The position numbers and the translations under genes were made by a program. DNA of 64,000 nt from Kordia antarctica (GTDB taxonomy: Bacteria; Bacteroidota; Bacteroidia; Flavobacteriales; Flavobacteriaceae), in contig NZ_CP019288.1 of the NCBI RefSeq assembly GCF_009901525.1, forward strand, positions 5,299,501 to 5,363,500. The letters run 5' to 3'. Of this stretch, positions 15,365-24,542 are shown one piece after another. Position 1 is the first letter of the stretch. Each line of letters starts with the position of its first letter. The notes beneath the pieces were generated by a model. It was not told the DNA's origin, did no database searches, and saw nothing but the letters and a program-made list of their open reading frames with translations.

Positions 15365-17710
15365 CTAGCTATTCCCCGTAGTCAATAAATACAAAATTTC
15401 ATTAATAGATTTCGCGCTAATAGGTTTTGTGACGTAATAATTAACGCCAGCTTCTTCTGCTTTTTGACGTGATTCTGGAAAAACATCTGCTGAACAAGCG
15501 ACAATAGGAATATTTTTTTTAACATCGGAGTCCAATGCCCTAATTGCCGAAGTTGCTTCCAATCCGTCTAAAACAGGCATTTGAATGTCCATCAAAATCA
15601 AATCGAAATCTTGTGTTTTTACAATTTCAACAGCTTCTTGACCATTTTCCACAATTGTAGTTTCAGCGTCCCACTTTTTTAATAATTGCTTGATAAATAG
15701 TTGATTCAGTTTATTATCTTCTGCAACTAAAATCTTCTTATTTCGAAGATTATGATTGACATCTTGTGTGTTTTGAAGTTCCAAATCGCTCAAATTACTA
15801 ACTGTGTAGTTGACGTCAAAACTGAACACAGTTCCAACATTTAATTCACTTTTCACCATTAATTCTCCACCTAAAAGTGTCACCAATTCTTTTGTAATGC
15901 TCAATCCTAAACCAGTTCCTTCAGGTTTTTCATCACTGTGATGCGATTGATAGAAACTTTCAAAAATTGTCTGTAAGTTATCTTTTGAAATTCCATTGCC
16001 AGAATCTTCAATAGTAAAGTATACTTGTATAGTTTTATTGGCTAATTCTTTGGCAGTAATATGAACATTAATGAAGCCTTTTTGGGTGAATTTAATTGCG
16101 TTTCCGATCAAATTATTCAAAATCTGACTCAATCTATATTGATCACCAACGACATATTTTGGAATTGAATTCATGATATTCATTGAAAAATCCAGTCCTT
16201 TTTCTTCTGCTTTTAATTTGAATCCTTTATTTAAGTTGTAAATAAGCTCTGTAAAATTAAAATCGACCTTTTGTACATTCAATTTTCCAGCTTCAATCTT
16301 AGAAAAATCGAGAATATCGTTGACAATCATCAGCAAATTTTCCGTTGAAAAACGAATCGCTTCAATATTTTCATATTCTGATTCGCTTCCTGTAAAGTCT
16401 TTATTGTTGAATAATTCCGACAAACCAAGAATGACATTCAACGGCGTTCGAATTTCGTGACTCATATTTGATAAAAAAGTAGTCTTCGCTTTTGCCGATT
16501 TCTCTGCAATAATACGCGCTTCTTCAATCCGAATCATGTTTCGAATATCTTTTGTAATGTCTCGAATTACGGAGAAAAACAACATTTTATTGTTGATATA
16601 AACTGGACTAATTTTTAAATTGTAATAATTGAGTTCGCCATTTTTATAAATTTCAAACTCAAATAATTCTTTTTCTAAGCTCGAAATCGTTTTTAAAGAG
16701 AAATTATTAATAATTGTTCTTAGTCTTTTGGAGAATTGTTCTGGTAAAAGTTTATAAAAATTGAGCTGTTTTTCGTTTGCATTGATGAATTCTGCTGCTT
16801 TTTTATTAGATCGAATAATGATTCCTTCAATATTAAAAATCACATTTGCGTCTAGTGAATTGTGAATTACGGCAGAATATAGCTTTTCATTATTTTCCAG
16901 CTCTTCTTGAATTTGTGACTTTTGAAAAACCTCTTTACTAAGTTTTGAGTTGATATCTTCCAAACTCGAAATTTGCGTTTTTAGTAAACGATGCAATTGT
17001 CCTTTACTTGGGAGATTTGCATTTTCTGTAACCAATAATTGTTCAGGCACTAAATTTACCGTAATTGTGAAGTTTTCGAGTAAGTTATAATTACTGAAAT
17101 GTGTGTTGTAAGCGTTATTATAAATGCTTAACATTGCGTTTAGACCTAAGCTTTCTTGAATCTTTTTCTGAATCAAGTTTGAATATTCAAAGAGTTCTTT
17201 TAAAGTAGAAGCCGCTTGTTGCTGTGTAATGGTTTCAAATGAGATAGGCGTATTTACTAATAAATTTTCTGCTTCTATCAAAAAAGGATTGCTAAAGTTG
17301 CCCAGTAAATCTTTGGATTTTATTAAAACATCTTTTAAAAATAGTTCAGAAAGAATTATTTTTTGCGTGTTATTGTCTTCAATAAAGATGGTTCGTAACT
17401 CATCTTTTTCATCAAGTAATGGATACGATTCTTTTATGTTCTGTCTGAAGAGTAATGTATCAAAATTTGCATTCGGTTGAAGCGATAAAAAATCTTCTAC
17501 CTCTAAATACAAACTTGGAAAACTATCGCGTTTGTGTGCATCTGACATTGTGTCAAATGTTTTCAATTTAGCACTCAATTCGTAATGCACATAATAGTTC
17601 TTTAGTTGAACTTTTAAATTTTCAATCACGATTAAAATAGTTGCGTCTAAAGATGTGTTCGGACTTATAAAGTCTTCTTTTACAGTGTTTTTTTTGTTGA
17701 AAGAGGACAT
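15365..17710 (-). CDS. Soluble hybrid histidine kinase/response regulator
   Basis: The 781-residue protein has no membrane segment or signal peptide. About 250 N-terminal residues are a helical region of unknown type. A coiled coil and a PAS domain (about 275-395, NSLDANVIFNIEGIIIRSNKKAAEF) follow. The kinase core shows the H-box FLSNMSHEIRTPLNVILG, N-box NNLIGNAIKFT, and G-boxes EDSGNGIS and GTGLGLSI. A C-terminal receiver domain (ILVAEDNKLNQLF, phospho-Asp in LILMDIQMPVLDG, CSADVF, YVTKPIS) completes it. It probably senses a cytoplasmic signal and passes phosphate to an HPt or separate regulator, none of which is nearby. It faces the end of the peptide array, so the two are not cotranscribed. 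Confidence 0.9.
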   Translation of the reverse strand: MSSFNKKNTVKEDFISPNTSLDATILIVIENLKVQLKNYYVHYELSAKLKTFDTMSDAHKRDSFPSLYLEVEDFLSLQPNANFDTLLFRQNIKESYPLLDEKDELRTIFIEDNNTQKIILSELFLKDVLIKSKDLLGNFSNPFLIEAENLLVNTPISFETITQQQAASTLKELFEYSNLIQKKIQESLGLNAMLSIYNNAYNTHFSNYNLLENFTITVNLVPEQLLVTENANLPSKGQLHRLLKTQISSLEDINSKLSKEVFQKSQIQEELENNEKLYSAVIHNSLDANVIFNIEGIIIRSNKKAAEFINANEKQLNFYKLLPEQFSKRLRTIINNFSLKTISSLEKELFEFEIYKNGELNYYNLKISPVYINNKMLFFSVIRDITKDIRNMIRIEEARIIAEKSAKAKTTFLSNMSHEIRTPLNVILGLSELFNNKDFTGSESEYENIEAIRFSTENLLMIVNDILDFSKIEAGKLNVQKVDFNFTELIYNLNKGFKLKAEEKGLDFSMNIMNSIPKYVVGDQYRLSQILNNLIGNAIKFTQKGFINVHITAKELANKTIQVYFTIEDSGNGISKDNLQTIFESFYQSHHSDEKPEGTGLGLSITKELVTLLGGELMVKSELNVGTVFSFDVNYTVSNLSDLELQNTQDVNHNLRNKKILVAEDNKLNQLFIKQLLKKWDAETTIVENGQEAVEIVKTQDFDLILMDIQMPVLDGLEATSAIRALDSDVKKNIPIVACSADVFPESRQKAEEAGVNYYVTKPISAKSINEILYLLTTGNS

Positions 17711-18020
17711 GTGTTAGATCTTATTTTCTGTATATTTTTTATAAAATTGTGTATTGTCATTTTTGATAGCAAAACACGAATAAAAGAGCGGTTTATCTAG
17801 CAATAAAATTGGTGTAAACATATAAAGGAGATTTATGGTCTAAATGTATAGTAAATTGAATATAAATCAAAATTTTATACGAATAATTACATATTTCATT
17901 CTTTTTTTAGGTTTTACCATTGAAATGTTAAATTATGTGCAAAAATAAAGTAAAGCAAACTTCAGTTATTTTCTATATAATAGGAGTGAAGCACAGTTTT
18001 AGGAAGATTGGAAACAAAAA
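17711..18020. other. Intergenic region upstream of the kinase gene
   Basis: AT-rich and without a supportable gene. Any kinase promoter would read leftward from here, but no clear TAnnTTTG pair is found. A short rightward frame (17935-18126) runs through a terminator and is not a gene. Confidence 0.4.
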
Positions 18021-18048
18021 AAATCCGACTCTTTTCAGAATCGGATTT
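18021..18048 (-). terminator. Terminator after the 18080 gene
   Basis: AAATCCGA and TCGGATTT flank a 12-nt loop with A/T-runs on both sides, so it can work in both directions. The same sequence recurs at 18645-18672. Confidence 0.75.
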
Positions 18049-18079
18049 TTTACTTATAAATCTGTTATAAAGAGTTCGT

Positions 18080-18352
18080 TTAGTAAGGAAGTATTTCTTG
18101 ATTTGCCGCAGAAGGGAAAACATTAATCCCTTGTGTCGTAAATACTAATGTTGACCAAGAATTAACACCTTCATGCAAACTTAATTTCACAAGGTTTCCA
18201 TTAATTGTTGTTGTGATTTCTTCACCTTTTTTAAAAGTATGACCGGTAGATTGATCTCCTTCTACAGGAACTTTGATTGTTTTTCCATCAACTGTTGTTG
18301 TTAAAGCTCCGCCTGAAATGTTTACTACATTAAAAAAATTGTTTGATGCCAT
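18080..18352 (-). CDS. Small hypothetical soluble protein
   Basis: The 90-residue protein starts MASNNFFNVVNISGG and is rich in Thr, Val and Gly with alternating beta-strand character (ALTTTVDGKTIKVPVEG, EEITTTINGNLVKLSL). It has no signal peptide and no Cys. It is not recognised. The compact all-beta look suggests a small barrel. It has its own terminator, identical to that of the ribosomal protein operon next to it, but there is no functional link with its neighbours. Confidence 0.65.
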   Translation of the reverse strand: MASNNFFNVVNISGGALTTTVDGKTIKVPVEGDQSTGHTFKKGEEITTTINGNLVKLSLHEGVNSWSTLVFTTQGINVFPSAANQEILPY

Positions 18353-18644
18353 AATGTTGTGTATTTAATAAAATTGAACCTACTCTGTTTTAGGATTTTC
18401 AGTTTACTCCTTTGCATTAAAAACAAGATATAGTACTCTATTTTGCTTTTGATTACATGACAAATATCATCAGAATTCTGCGTCATCTTTAGCGTATAAT
18501 TACTTAACTTTTAAAAATACGTAATTTTGTTGCTTTGTAGGTGTAAGTACTTGAATTGCTAAATTAAGTGTATAGAAAAGTCATCGTATCACCTTTGAGG
18601 AAAGTGTTCATTTATAATTATACTTGCGTACATATAGAACAAAA
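18353..18644. other. Intergenic region between the small hypothetical gene and the rplT terminator
   Basis: No gene is seen in this AT-rich stretch. It would hold the promoter of the 18080-18352 gene, but no TAnnTTTG box with a proper -33 partner is clear. Confidence 0.35.
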
Positions 18645-18672
18645 AAATCCGACTCTTTTCAGAATCGGATTT
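18645..18672 (-). terminator. Terminator of the thrS-infC-rpmI-rplT operon
   Basis: AAATCCGA pairs with TCGGATTT across a 12-nt loop, 35 nt after rplT ends, with A/T-runs on both sides. Confidence 0.8.
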
Positions 18673-18706
18673 TTATAAGCGAAATACTATATTATTATTT
18701 GACGAT

Positions 18707-19051
18707 TTATTTTACTTTTTCAACAATTGCTTTGAAAGTATCAGGATGATTCATTGCTAAATCGGCTAAAACCTTACGGTTTAATTCGATATCATTAGCT
18801 TTGACTTTCCCCATGAATTGAGAATAAGACAATCCGTTTAAACGAGCACCCGCATTAATACGAGTAATCCATAAAGCACGGAATGTTCTTTTCTTATTTC
18901 TACGGTCTCTATAGGAATATCCCATAGCTTTGTCAACCGCGTTCTTTGCAACTGTCCAAACGTTTTTACGTCTTCCAAAGTAACCTTTGGCTTGTTTTAA
19001 TACCTTTTTTCTTCGGGCTCTACGAGCTACCGCGTTTACTGATCTTGGCAT
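18707..19051 (-). CDS. rplT: 50S ribosomal protein L20
   Basis: The 114-residue basic protein begins [24 protein letters not shown] and carries [14 protein letters not shown] and [19 protein letters not shown], the conserved L20 segments that bind 23S rRNA early in assembly. Length and sequence are standard. It follows rpmI in the usual order. In other bacteria L20 represses this operon by binding its mRNA; no such site was identified here. Confidence 0.98.
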   Translation of the reverse strand: MPRSVNAVARRARRKKVLKQAKGYFGRRKNVWTVAKNAVDKAMGYSYRDRRNKKRTFRALWITRINAGARLNGLSYSQFMGKVKANDIELNRKVLADLAMNHPDTFKAIVEKVK

Positions 19052-19189
19052 AATTTTAAATGTGTTTTGTAGTAGGCGGTCGATACTCGACTCTTTATCT
19101 TTTCTTACTATAGATTTTAATTCAAAAATCTACATTAATAATTGGCCTAACTCCAGGGTTTATAATTTGTTTTTAACCGAAAGAACGAA

Positions 19190-19387
19190 TTACTTTAATC
19201 GTAATTGAACTTTAATACTATCAACATCATTTTTATGTACTAATGTACTATGAGTTAATGCAAGCTTACGCTTTTTAGACTTCTTTGTTAAGATGTGACT
19301 TTTGTAGGCGTGCTTTCTTTTAATTTTACCAGAACCTGTAAGCTTAAAACGCTTCTTTGCACTGGATTTAGTTTTCATTTTAGGCAT
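19190..19387 (-). CDS. rpmI: 50S ribosomal protein L35
   Basis: This 65-residue, strongly basic protein starts [20 protein letters not shown] and contains [19 protein letters not shown], as expected for L35 of the large subunit. It sits between infC and rplT in the conserved operon, 138 nt before rplT and 37 nt after infC. Confidence 0.98.
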   Translation of the reverse strand: MPKMKTKSSAKKRFKLTGSGKIKRKHAYKSHILTKKSKKRKLALTHSTLVHKNDVDSIKVQLRLK

Positions 19388-19424
19388 AATTCCTAAGTTG
19401 TTTTAAATACTTCGCTTATTATTT

Positions 19425-19979
19425 TTATTTCTTTTTTGGTGCGATGAACATAATCATTCGCTTACCTTCTAATTTTGGCATCTGTTCCACTTTTCCAAAC
19501 TCTTCAAGTTCTTGGGCTAACCTTAATAATAAGATTTGACCTTGATCTTTATAGATGATAGAACGTCCTTTAAAGAAAACGTATGCTTTAAGTTTTGATC
19601 CTTCTTTTAGGAACTTTTCAGCGTGTTTCTTTTTAAACTCATAATCGTGATCATCAGTTTGCGGACCAAAACGAATCTCCTTAACAGTTACTTTCGTTGC
19701 CTTTGCTTTTAATGATTTATCACGTTTCTTTTGCTCGTAAAGGAATTTTTTATAATCCATTACTTTACAAACTGGTGGACTAGCTTTTGGCGAAATTTCA
19801 ACCAAGTCTAGTTCTTGTTCTTCTGCTACGGCAAGCGCTTTCCTTGTTGGGTAAACACCAATCTCAACATTATCTCCCACAAGACGCACTTCGGGAGCAA
19901 TGATTTTTCTGTTAATTCTGTGTAGATCTACTTTCTCCTCTCGTCTGGGAGCTCTACTTCTTTTTCTTCGTATTGCTAT
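19425..19979 (-). CDS. infC: Translation initiation factor IF-3, with a probable AUA start
   Basis: IF-3 binds the 30S subunit and checks start codon pairing. The conserved body ([21 protein letters not shown], then [33 protein letters not shown] and GKRMIMF) is complete. The first in-frame GTG (19889) would cut off the basic N-terminus. Upstream the frame continues as [18 protein letters not shown] and [12 protein letters not shown], matching the usual MAIRRR start of Bacteroidota IF-3, and the codon there is ATA at 19979. This gives 184 residues, 17 nt after the thrS stop. In Escherichia coli infC uses AUU, which lets IF-3 limit its own synthesis. AUA would serve the same purpose. Confidence 0.85.
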   Translation of the reverse strand: MAIRRKRSRAPRREEKVDLHRINRKIIAPEVRLVGDNVEIGVYPTRKALAVAEEQELDLVEISPKASPPVCKVMDYKKFLYEQKKRDKSLKAKATKVTVKEIRFGPQTDDHDYEFKKKHAEKFLKEGSKLKAYVFFKGRSIIYKDQGQILLLRLAQELEEFGKVEQMPKLEGKRMIMFIAPKKK

Positions 19980-19996
19980 GGTTCTATAATTTTGAG

Positions 19997-21940
19997 TTAA
20001 ACATTAAATGGTTTCAAGCTATTATTTACTTCTGTCTTAACTAATTCGGCGAAAGCCTCCATAGTTAAAGTTCCAATATCTCCAACACCATGTCTTCGTA
20101 CAGAAACTGTGCCATCTTTCTCTTCTTGTTCTCCAATGATTAGCATGAACGGTGTTTTGCTCATTTCTGCTTCACGGATTTTCTTACCGACAGTTTCATT
20201 TCTGTTGTCGATTTGGGCGCGAATTTCGTGATTTTCTAACAAACTTAAAACTTTTTTACCGTAATTCTCATATTTTTCACTCACAGGTAACAAAATTGCT
20301 TGTTCTGTGGTGAGCCATAATGGGAAATTTCCGCCTGTATGTTCTAATAAAATTGCGATGAAACGTTCCATACTTCCAAATGGCGCACGGTGAATCATTA
20401 CAGGTCTATGTAGCTCATTATCACTTCCTTTATATGTCAAATCGAAACGCTCAGGCAAGTTGTAATCTACCTGAATAGTTCCTAGTTGCCAGCTTCTCCC
20501 AAGAGCATCTTTCACCATGAAATCTAATTTTGGACCGTAAAAGGCAGCTTCACCATATTCGATGACATAATTAAGTTCTTTCTCTTTTGCAGCATTAATG
20601 ATCGCATTTTCTGCTTTTTCCCAGTTTTCATCAGAACCAATGTATTTTTCTGGCTTCTGAGGATCGCGTAATGAAACTTGCGCTGTAAAGTTTTCAAATC
20701 CTAACGAACCAAAAACATACATCACTAAGTCAATCACATTTTTAAACTCTTGATCCAACTGATCTGGCATGCAGAAAATATGTGCATCATCTTGCGTAAA
20801 TCCACGAACACGCGTTAATCCGTGCAATTCGCCACTTTGCTCATATCGATAAACCGTTCCAAATTCTGCGAAACGTTTTGGTAAATCTTTATAACTAAAT
20901 GGTTTTGCATTGTAAATTTCGCAGTGATGCGGACAATTCATTGGTTTCAATAAAAACTCTTCATCTTCTTTCGGAGTTTTAATAGCTTGAAAACTATCGG
21001 CTCCATACTTTTCATAATGTCCAGAAGTTACATATAGTTCTTTCTGTCCAATATGCGGAGTAATTACCATTTCGTAACCAGCTTTCTGTTGTGCTTTCTT
21101 CAGGAAATCTTCCAATAGTGAACGCAGTGCAGTTCCTTTTGGCAACCACAAAGGCAAACCTTGACCAACTTTCTGTGAAAACGTAAACAACTCTAGTTCT
21201 TTACCAAGTTTTCTATGATCTCGTTTCTTCGCTTCTTCCAATAACTCTAAATACTCTTTAAGGTCTTTTTGTTTTGGAAAAGAAGTTCCGTAAATACGTG
21301 TTAACTGTTTATTATTCTCGTCTCCTTTATAATAGGCTCCGGCAACACTCATGATTTTTACAGCTTTCACAATTCCTGTATTCGGAATATGTCCGCCGAG
21401 GCATAAATCTGTAAACGTATCGTGATCACAAAAAGTAATCGTTCCGTCTTCTAAGCCTTCAACAAGTTCTACTTTATAATCGTTTCTATCTTTATAATAA
21501 TCTAATGCTTCATTTTTAGTGGCAGCGCGCATCTTAAAATCGTGCTTTCCTCTGGCAATCGTGAGCATTTTGTCTTCAATCGTCTTAAAATCCTTGTCAG
21601 AGATGGTGATTTCGCCCATATCAACATCATAATAAAAACCATTATCTACCGCTGGACCAACCCATAACTTAGCATTTGGATACAATTCCAAAATAGCTTG
21701 CGCTAAAATGTGCGCAGAAGAATGCCAAAAAGCTTTCTTTCCTTCGTCGTCTTTCCAGGTGTATAAAACAAGTGCTCCATCTTCCGTAAGTGGAGTTGTG
21801 GTTTCTAGGGTTGTACCATTAAACTTTGCCGAAATAACATTTCGCGCAAAACCTTCACTAATATTCTTAGCAACTTCCATGGGAGTTACGCTCGAATCAA
21901 ATTCTCTAACTGAGCCGTCTGGCAATGTAATTTTTATCAT
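19997..21940 (-). CDS. thrS: Threonine-tRNA ligase
   Basis: The 647-residue class II synthetase has all domains in order: a TGS domain (about 1-60, [12 protein letters not shown]), the editing domain with [11 protein letters not shown], the catalytic core with [12 protein letters not shown] and [15 protein letters not shown], and a C-terminal anticodon-binding domain. It charges tRNA-Thr and clears mischarged Ser-tRNA. First gene of the thrS-infC-rpmI-rplT operon, with a good promoter just upstream. Confidence 0.98.
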   Translation of the reverse strand: MIKITLPDGSVREFDSSVTPMEVAKNISEGFARNVISAKFNGTTLETTTPLTEDGALVLYTWKDDEGKKAFWHSSAHILAQAILELYPNAKLWVGPAVDNGFYYDVDMGEITISDKDFKTIEDKMLTIARGKHDFKMRAATKNEALDYYKDRNDYKVELVEGLEDGTITFCDHDTFTDLCLGGHIPNTGIVKAVKIMSVAGAYYKGDENNKQLTRIYGTSFPKQKDLKEYLELLEEAKKRDHRKLGKELELFTFSQKVGQGLPLWLPKGTALRSLLEDFLKKAQQKAGYEMVITPHIGQKELYVTSGHYEKYGADSFQAIKTPKEDEEFLLKPMNCPHHCEIYNAKPFSYKDLPKRFAEFGTVYRYEQSGELHGLTRVRGFTQDDAHIFCMPDQLDQEFKNVIDLVMYVFGSLGFENFTAQVSLRDPQKPEKYIGSDENWEKAENAIINAAKEKELNYVIEYGEAAFYGPKLDFMVKDALGRSWQLGTIQVDYNLPERFDLTYKGSDNELHRPVMIHRAPFGSMERFIAILLEHTGGNFPLWLTTEQAILLPVSEKYENYGKKVLSLLENHEIRAQIDNRNETVGKKIREAEMSKTPFMLIIGEQEEKDGTVSVRRHGVGDIGTLTMEAFAELVKTEVNNSLKPFNV

Positions 21941-21962
21941 ACAAAAATAAATAGTAAGCGGG

Positions 21963-21993
21963 CAAATATAACACGAACCAAAAACCTGTACAA
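21963..21993 (-). promoter_or_regulatory. Promoter of the thrS operon
   Basis: On the minus strand, TTG (21993-21991) and TATATTTG (21970-21963) are 20 nt apart. The box ends 22 nt before the thrS ATG. Confidence 0.65.
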
Positions 21994-22676
21994 TATATAT
22001 AGGTATAATATCTAAAAAATATAAAACTCAATGCTAAAACAACCAACCGCAATCAAGCTAACAAATAAACAAATCCACGTATATACGAATAACCAAAAGC
22101 GCAGCGTCCTAACACTAAACAACCTAATACCAAGAATAATGGGGTTCCCGCAAAAAAGCGGTCACGCTCTCGCCTGTGCATCTAAAAATTCAAAAAATAT
22201 AAGTAACTGAAAATCATCTTCTTAATTTTATTTTGTAGACTAAAAATGACCTGATCGTATTCGTTTGTGTATTCTTATTTTAGTTCAGTATATATTTCAA
22301 AAATAGGGATAAAACTTTAATTTTTAGTCATCAGATAAAAATAGTATTATTTAAATAATTATCTTTTAGAAGAAATAATCAATTCCATCCTTTCAGGTTG
22401 TCACTAGAGACTAAATAAAAAGATAAGATTTTCAGATCTTTAGACAATTATAACCATGTAGTTTTTTTTAAATCAATTTTTGGGTTTAATTCCCAGACGC
22501 TCTGCGTCGAAATTAAAAATAAAACTCTTTATTTCATACCTCGCACCAACATGTATATTATTATTTGTTTAGAGCTAATGAAAATACCGATACAAGCATC
22601 ATTCCAGATACAAAAAAATGATTATATATAAGGTAATTTTGCCTAACTGTAACTTGGTAGTTGAGCGAAGTCGAAA
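21994..22676. other. Long gene-free, relic-like region with several hairpins
   Basis: No intact gene is found. Around 22100-22185 base composition rises above the surroundings, and a CCGC-aaaaaa-GCGG hairpin lies at 22148-22161. A second structured spot at 22485-22517 has outer arms TTTAATT/AATTAAA and inner stem GACGC-tct-GCGTC. Near 22654-22678 is a TTGAGCGAAGTCGAA element, which from memory recurs in flavobacterial genomes. Together these suggest decayed inserted DNA. Confidence 0.4.
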
Positions 22677-23297
22677 CTAAGCTTTGTCAATCTCACGTTT
22701 ATTAAGTCCCGTAGCTTTCTTAATATAGTCAACATCTGCACCAAGTGCTTTTAAACGCCTTGCAATATCTACACGTGCAGTTTTGTCTGCTTTATCTTTT
22801 TCAATCTGTAATTTAAAAGCTTTCATTTGTTCCGATTCCTGTTCTATCAGTTCATAAAAACCACTTTTGCGGAGTTCATCAATGATGCCTTTATCTTTAA
22901 AACTTGTAAAACCAGTTTCCGTAATAATCAAATGATCTATAACATCAATATTAATTATTTTTCCAACCTTTAAGAGTCTATCCGTAATATTTTTGTCAGC
23001 TTGTGAGGGTTTCAAATTTCCGCTTGGATGGTTATGTACTATAATCATGCGTACGGCTAATTTATAAATAGCCATACGGAAAACATCGGGCGGCGACACA
23101 TTCACTCTATTTTGTGCGCCAATGGCAACGAGTTCAATAAAAAGTATCGTATTATCGGCTTTCAACCCAACAACCCAAAAATGTTCCTGCGCTCTACGAA
23201 TCTTATTTTGACGCAGTAAAATTTGTTGCATTACGCTATATATGTCGTACGCATTAAGAATCGTTTTCTTTTGTGCTTCGGTAAGTCTTACATTCAT
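22677..23297 (-). CDS. RadC-like JAB-domain protein
   Basis: The 206-residue protein has the JAB/MPN metal site: a Glu in LFIELVAIG and the zinc motif HNHPSGNLKPSQAD (about residues 95-108). The helix-hairpin-helix part of classic RadC is missing, as in the shorter versions common on mobile elements. An unusual C-terminal tail of about 60 charged residues ends in DIARRLKALGADVDYIKKATGLNKREI, a pattern like the tails of PD-(D/E)XK transposase-family proteins. The role of RadC-like proteins is unsettled. Beside the tRNA-like scar at 23439 this gene looks like cargo of a vanished element. Confidence 0.85.
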   Translation of the reverse strand: MNVRLTEAQKKTILNAYDIYSVMQQILLRQNKIRRAQEHFWVVGLKADNTILFIELVAIGAQNRVNVSPPDVFRMAIYKLAVRMIIVHNHPSGNLKPSQADKNITDRLLKVGKIINIDVIDHLIITETGFTSFKDKGIIDELRKSGFYELIEQESEQMKAFKLQIEKDKADKTARVDIARRLKALGADVDYIKKATGLNKREIDKA

Positions 23298-23438
23298 GTA
23301 GTAAATATAAAATATATAATTAAAATGTAAGTTAGTAAATTAAGAATAAAAATGATTGACATAAAGGCTACTACTTACACCTATTATGACACCTAAAAAA
23401 ATAAAATCCTGTAAATCAATGAATTACAGGGTTATTTG

Positions 23439-23464
23439 TGGAGTCGGAGAGAAGGAATTCGAAC
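23439..23464 (-). other. tRNA 3'-end-like fragment, probable attachment-site scar
   Basis: On the minus strand the sequence reads GTTCGAATTCC and then TTCTCTCCGACTCCA, like the T-loop, acceptor strand and CCA-type end of a tRNA. The rest of a tRNA is missing and the T-stem does not pair well. A perfect CCTGTAA/TTACAGG hairpin (23408-23430) lies beside it. Tyrosine integrases often insert at tRNA 3' ends and leave such copies. Confidence 0.45.
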
Positions 23465-23540
23465 TTTTTGGAGGAGGATGTTGATGTGATTGTTTATCTT
23501 TCTAAAGATAATATTCTTAATAATCAACAAGCTTCAATGT

Positions 23541-24536
23541 CTAAACAAGTTGTACGTTCACCGTTTCTGTTACAAAAGGTTCCTTGTTTTGAACTTTAAT
23601 CCTATTAAGTAATAATTTAGCAGATTCTTTACCAATACTTAATGCATTCTGATTGATTGTAATAAGCGAATTGTCATTGCTTTTTTGCGTATCATCACTG
23701 AAACCTGCAATTTTTATTGTTCGTTGTTGTTCTTTTTCAATCTGTTGTTTGATAAGCAGTGCTTGTTTTACCGCTTTTTGATTAATGGCAAAAACACCAT
23801 CTATACTTGGATCTTCTTTAATAGAAGCGTTTAAAGTATCGGCAAGCAATTTTATAGAATCTACACTTATAACAGTACCTTTTACGGTATGTTTGTGATT
23901 TTCAATAGCAGCTAAAAAACCTTGTTCTCTTAAATTGTGGTGCTTTAATTTTTTTGTTGGCGAAGTCATAATAATATGTTTGCAACCACTGTGAATAAGA
24001 CTTTCTACGGCTTCAAAAGCAGCTCCAAAATCATTAATAATAACTTTATCACAGATTACTTCATCACAAATTCTATCAAACATTGTTAATGGAATGCCAT
24101 TATTTACAATGCTATTGATGTGGTCGTAATCTTGTTTTAACACAGCTTCTTTTGAAATACAAATAATTACTCCATCAACAAATCCATTCGTCATTACAGA
24201 GATATTTTTCGTTTCTTTTTCAATAGAATCACCAGAAATAGAAGTAATCAATTTATAGCCATTTTCATCTAAATATTTTTCAATACCTATCAGTATTTTA
24301 GCGTAAAACGGATTCGAAATATTTGGTATAATGAGTCCAATAGTATTTGTAAAACCTCTGCGAAAACTTGCTGCCAAATTATTAGGTGTATACTTGCATT
24401 GCGCTGCAAACTCTTTTACACGTTTTTTGGTTATATCACTAATTTCAGGACTATCAGAAAGCGATTTAGAAATTGTAGATACCGATAAATTGAGTGCTTT
24501 AGAAATTTTCGAAAGTGTAATTCTATTTGTAGCCAT
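23541..24536 (-). CDS. LacI-family transcriptional regulator of the galactose locus
   Basis: The 331-residue protein has an N-terminal LacI helix-turn-helix (ITLSKISKALNLSVSTISKSL) with hinge helix NNLAASFRRG, then a periplasmic-binding-protein-like sensor beginning NTIGLIIPNISNPFYAKIL. It should bind an operator and respond to a sugar or sugar phosphate. It lies 6 nt after galE on the same strand and is probably cotranscribed with it, so it likely controls the gal genes. A second regulator with a similar sensor but a GntR head is encoded divergently at 25676. Confidence 0.92.
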   Translation of the reverse strand: MATNRITLSKISKALNLSVSTISKSLSDSPEISDITKKRVKEFAAQCKYTPNNLAASFRRGFTNTIGLIIPNISNPFYAKILIGIEKYLDENGYKLITSISGDSIEKETKNISVMTNGFVDGVIICISKEAVLKQDYDHINSIVNNGIPLTMFDRICDEVICDKVIINDFGAAFEAVESLIHSGCKHIIMTSPTKKLKHHNLREQGFLAAIENHKHTVKGTVISVDSIKLLADTLNASIKEDPSIDGVFAINQKAVKQALLIKQQIEKEQQRTIKIAGFSDDTQKSNDNSLITINQNALSIGKESAKLLLNRIKVQNKEPFVTETVNVQLV

Positions 24537-24542
24537 GATCTA

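Noticed and set aside
17935-18126. Plus-strand frame of 63 codons
   Set aside because: It runs through the terminator at 18021 and into the end of the 18080 gene, with no similarity or start signals.
23408-23464. A complete tRNA gene
   Set aside because: Only a 3'-end-like part is present; anticodon and D arms are absent and the T-stem does not pair.
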